Assembly: GCA_025966175.1 (NCBI GenBank)
Contig: JAOPVN010000238.1
Span: forward strand, 1 to 7,365
Origin: Modestobacter sp.
GTDB lineage: Bacteria > Actinomycetota > Actinomycetes > Mycobacteriales > Geodermatophilaceae
Direction of reading: 5' to 3'
Length of the DNA stretch: 7,365 nt
Of the stretch, positions 5,543 through 7,365 are shown piece by piece (within the stretch, counting starts at the first letter, position 1; each line of letters opens with the position of its first letter). Position numbers and translations under genes: made by a program. The notes beneath the pieces were generated by a model that saw nothing but the letters and a program-made list of their open reading frames with translations, was not told the origin of the DNA and searched no databases.

Positions 5543-5701
5543 CGTCAGGCCGCCCGCTGCGACGCCGGCATGCGGGCAGGGTTCTTGGAGGTCAGCTGCA
5601 CGGCAGGCACCTTAGGACCCTGGTCTGTGGATCCCGCCGCAACCGCCCGGCGGGTCGGCGTTGCTCAGGACACAGGGGCAGCAACGGTAGGTTGACGTGT
5701 C
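5543..5701. promoter_or_regulatory. Divergent intergenic region between uppP and the aldo/keto reductase
   Basis: Two candidate -10 boxes face apart: TAAGGT on minus (5609-5614) for the uppP leader, and TAGGTT on plus (5688-5693), 8 nt before the GTG of the aldo/keto reductase. Between them are two inverted repeats. One has arms 5633-5639 and 5648-5654 (CCCGCCG and its complement, 8-nt loop). The other has arms 5659-5665 and 5680-5686 (CGTTGCT and AGCAACG, 14-nt spacer). The second lies where the -35 and spacer of the plus promoter would be, so it could be an operator. Confidence 0.45.
5545..5601 (-). CDS. Candidate leaderless 18-codon leader ORF upstream of uppP
   Basis: GTG at 5601 opens a frame coding VQLTSKNPARMPASQRAA and ends in TGA at 5547-5545, two bases before the uppP GTG (TGACGGTG). 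A TAAGGT box ends 7 nt before its start, the spacing expected for a leaderless mRNA. Ribosomes finishing here could restart at uppP, which would make up for its weak Shine-Dalgarno. The peptide is too short to recognise, and I see no run of one amino acid that would suggest attenuation. It may instead be plain 5' leader. Confidence 0.4.
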   Translation of the reverse strand: MQLTSKNPARMPASQRAA

Positions 5702-6682
5702 GTGGAACAGCGGGCGCTCGGGCGCAGCGGCCTGGTCGTCTCGCGGCTGGGTCTGGGCACCATGACCTGGGGCCGGGACACCGACGAGGACGAGGCTGCC
5801 ATGCAGCTCACGGCGTTCGTCGACGCGGGCGGAACGCTGGTCGACACCGCCGACGTTTATGCCGACGGCGAGAGCGAGCGGACCCTCGGCCGACTGCTCG
5901 CCGACGTCGTCCCGCGCGACGACGTGCTCGTGGCCACCAAGGCCGTGGGGCGCACCGCGCCCGGGCCGATGGGGCGCGGCGCCTCCCGCGGGCACCTGCT
6001 CGCGGCGCTGGACGCCTCCCTGGAGCGCCTCGGCCTGGACCACGTGGACCTGTGGCAGCTGCACGCCTGGGACGAGGCCACCCCGCTGGAGGAGACGCTC
6101 GCCGCCTGCGACCTCGCCGTCTCCTCGGGCCGGGCCCGCTACATCGGGATCAGCAACTTCTCCGGCTGGCAGACCGCGCAGGCCGCCACCTGGCAGCGCG
6201 CCTGGCCGGGGCGCACCCCGATCGTCAGCACCCAGGTCGAGTACTCCCTGCTGCAGCGCGGCGTGGAGCGCGAGGTCGTCCCGGCCGCCGAGGCGCTGGG
6301 CCTGGGCCTGCTGCCGTGGTCGCCGCTGGGCCGGGGGCTGCTGACCGGCAAGTACCGGCACAGCACCCCGGGCGACTCGCGCGGGGCGTCGCCGCAGTGG
6401 CAGGGGTTCATCGACGGGCTGCGCTCGGCCACCGCCGACCGCGTGGTCGAGGCGGTCATCACCGCCGCGCAGGGGCTCGGGACGACGCCGCTCGGGGTCG
6501 CCCTGGCGTGGCTGCGGGACCGCCCCGGCGTCGTCGCGCCCATCGTCGGGGCCCGCACCGCCCAGCAGCTGCAGGCCGCCGTGGACGCCGACGGGGTGCG
6601 CCTGCCGCCGGCGATCTGCACCGCGCTGGACGACGTCTCCGCGCCGCCGTTCTCCTATCCCGAGCGCCGGCCGGAACAGTGA
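5702..6682 (+). CDS. Aldo/keto reductase
   Basis: This is a 326-residue NADPH-dependent oxidoreductase of the aldo/keto reductase superfamily, with a cytosolic TIM barrel and the usual length. The catalytic tetrad is complete: Asp48 and Tyr53 in VDTADVYADG, Lys80 in LVATK, and His121 in WQLHAWD. Family landmarks include RALGRSGLVVSRLGLGTM at the N-terminus, GRARYIGISNFSGWQ at 143-157, QVEYSLLQRGVE at 188-199, the cofactor-binding PWSPLGRGLLTGKY at 215-228, and IVGARTAQQL at 281-290. These place it with bacterial YajO/YakC-like or Kv-beta-like reductases; the carbonyl substrate cannot be inferred. GTG at 5702 has no Shine-Dalgarno but a TAGGTT box 8 nt upstream, consistent with a leaderless mRNA. 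Its stop overlaps the GTG of the next gene by four bases, so the two are co-transcribed. Confidence 0.95.
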   Translation: MEQRALGRSGLVVSRLGLGTMTWGRDTDEDEAAMQLTAFVDAGGTLVDTADVYADGESERTLGRLLADVVPRDDVLVATKAVGRTAPGPMGRGASRGHLLAALDASLERLGLDHVDLWQLHAWDEATPLEETLAACDLAVSSGRARYIGISNFSGWQTAQAATWQRAWPGRTPIVSTQVEYSLLQRGVEREVVPAAEALGLGLLPWSPLGRGLLTGKYRHSTPGDSRGASPQWQGFIDGLRSATADRVVEAVITAAQGLGTTPLGVALAWLRDRPGVVAPIVGARTAQQLQAAVDADGVRLPPAICTALDDVSAPPFSYPERRPEQ

Positions 6683-7365
6683 GCGCGCCTGCTCCCACCG
6701 GCGACCCGGTCTTCGCCGCCTTCTGCGCCGCCGGCCTGTGGCCGGGCCTGGGCAAGCGGACGGCGGCCGACCTGCCCGCCGCCGGGATCACCAGCCCCGA
6801 GGACGTCTCCGCCGACCGGTTGCTGAAGCTGCCGCGGGTGGGCCGTCAGCGCGCCGAGCGGCTGTTCAGCTCGTTCCTGGCCGCACAGCCGACCTACGAC
6901 GTCGTCGAGCTGCTGGTCGCCGCGGGCCTCAGCGCCCGGCTGGCCGCGAACGCCGCCGACGCGCTGGGCCCGGACGCCGCCCGCCGGCTGCGCGACGACC
7001 CGTGGGCGCTGTTGGGGCTGACCGCGGTGACCCTGGCCGACGCCGACCGGCTGGCGATCAACGTGCTGTCCGGTGCGGACCTGCAGGACACCCGTCGCGG
7101 CCGGGCGATCGTCGCGCTGACGCTGCGCACGGCCACCCGGGACGGGCACACGGTGCTGCCGGCCGACCTGGTGGTCGCGGCGCTGCGGGCCGAGGGTATT
7201 TCCGATCCGGCGGCCGCGGTGGTGGCGGCGGTGGAGTCCGGTGAGGTGCTGGAGCACGCAGAAGGACCTCGGCCCCCCCTCCCCTCGCACGCTCGCGAGG
7301 GAACCCTGACCGAGGCCACGGACGAGGACCCCGAGCTCGACGAGGAGCCCGTCGTCCGGACGCTG
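6679..7365 (+). CDS. recD2: RecD2-like ATP-dependent DNA helicase, N-terminal part (cut off by the window end)
   Basis: The 229 visible residues match the N-terminal helix-hairpin-helix region of RecD2-type superfamily 1 helicases. LLKLPRVGRQRAERLFSSF at 48-66 is an HhH motif. DDPWALLGLTAVTLADADRLA at 106-126 matches the second conserved block (usually NPY-x-L...GxGFKTADRIA). GRAIVALTLRTATRDGHTVLP at 141-161 matches the block before the helicase core. The Walker A and later helicase motifs would lie beyond the window, so helicase activity is inferred. GTG at 6679 overlaps the aldo/keto reductase stop (GTGA). Residues 195-213 (EGPRPPLPSHAREGTLTEA) are encoded by copy 3 of the 58-bp repeat and look unlike the surrounding protein; an acidic stretch (DEDPELDEEP) follows. 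A related HhH protein with another C-terminus is possible. Confidence 0.8.
   Translation, partial: MSAPAPTGDPVFAAFCAAGLWPGLGKRTAADLPAAGITSPEDVSADRLLKLPRVGRQRAERLFSSFLAAQPTYDVVELLVAAGLSARLAANAADALGPDAARRLRDDPWALLGLTAVTLADADRLAINVLSGADLQDTRRGRAIVALTLRTATRDGHTVLPADLVVAALRAEGISDPAAAVVAAVESGEVLEHAEGPRPPLPSHAREGTLTEATDEDPELDEEPVVRTL
7260..7317 (+). repeat. 58-bp palindromic repeat, copy 3 (inside the recD2-like coding sequence)
   Basis: It runs from AGAAGGACCTCGG to CCGAGGCC with no gap relative to copies 1 and 2, and matches copy 1 at about 38 of 58 positions. The outer stem (7267-7272 with 7310-7315) keeps the same pairing register as copy 1. Two pairs are changed on both sides: C-G to T-A at element positions 10/54, and T-A to G-C at 13/51. 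An inner 7-bp stem CCCTCGC/GCGAGGG (7282-7288 and 7295-7301) closes a 6-nt loop. The helicase frame runs through it without a stop. Confidence 0.75.

Noticed and set aside
5702..7365. Aldo/keto reductase and helicase as a functional pair
   Set aside because: They overlap by four bases and are likely co-transcribed, but I know of no shared pathway, so I infer only co-transcription.

Overview
The window looks like chromosomal DNA of a very GC-rich actinobacterium. Most genes start with GTG, codons are strongly G/C-ending at the third position, and Shine-Dalgarno sites are mostly weak. It carries a mycothiol synthesis gene (mshC) and an Actinobacteria-specific gene trio. Mycothiol plus this gene order (uppP, MSMEG_4193-type phosphomutase, DUF3090, SCO1664-type kinase, then mshC) is an actinobacterial hallmark. 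The family Geodermatophilaceae is my guess from overall style only. I see no mobile element, CRISPR array, tRNA or rRNA.

Layout, left to right. (1) 1-1125, minus: mshC, missing its C-terminus at the window edge. (2) 1126-1235: a divergent intergenic region that is mostly one perfect 26-bp inverted repeat. (3) 1236-1952, plus: a mycothiol-dependent maleylpyruvate isomerase-family enzyme. (4) 1962-2348, minus: a small glyoxalase-like (VOC) protein, convergent with the previous gene. (5) 2476-4652, minus: three tightly packed genes read as phosphomutase-like, DUF3090, then lipid-kinase-like SCO1664 family. (6) 4724-5542, minus: uppP, the undecaprenyl-diphosphatase of cell-wall lipid carrier recycling, with a candidate 18-codon leader ORF directly upstream. 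(7) 5702-6682, plus: an aldo/keto reductase, overlapping by four bases (8) a RecD2-like helicase that runs off the right edge.

Two themes link the genes. mshC makes mycothiol, and the divergent neighbour belongs to a family that uses mycothiol as cofactor. The kinase-like, phosphomutase-like and DUF3090 genes form a conserved system of unknown substrate, placed beside a gene of polyprenyl-phosphate metabolism.

The main structures not explained by genes are these. A 58-bp palindromic repeat occurs three times (2418-2475 minus, 4665-4722 plus, 7260-7317 plus); one copy lies inside the helicase reading frame, and two changed base pairs keep the stem intact. The 26-bp inverted repeat sits at mshC. 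Several genes have a TANNNT box 6-8 nt before a GTG start, which suggests leaderless transcripts.
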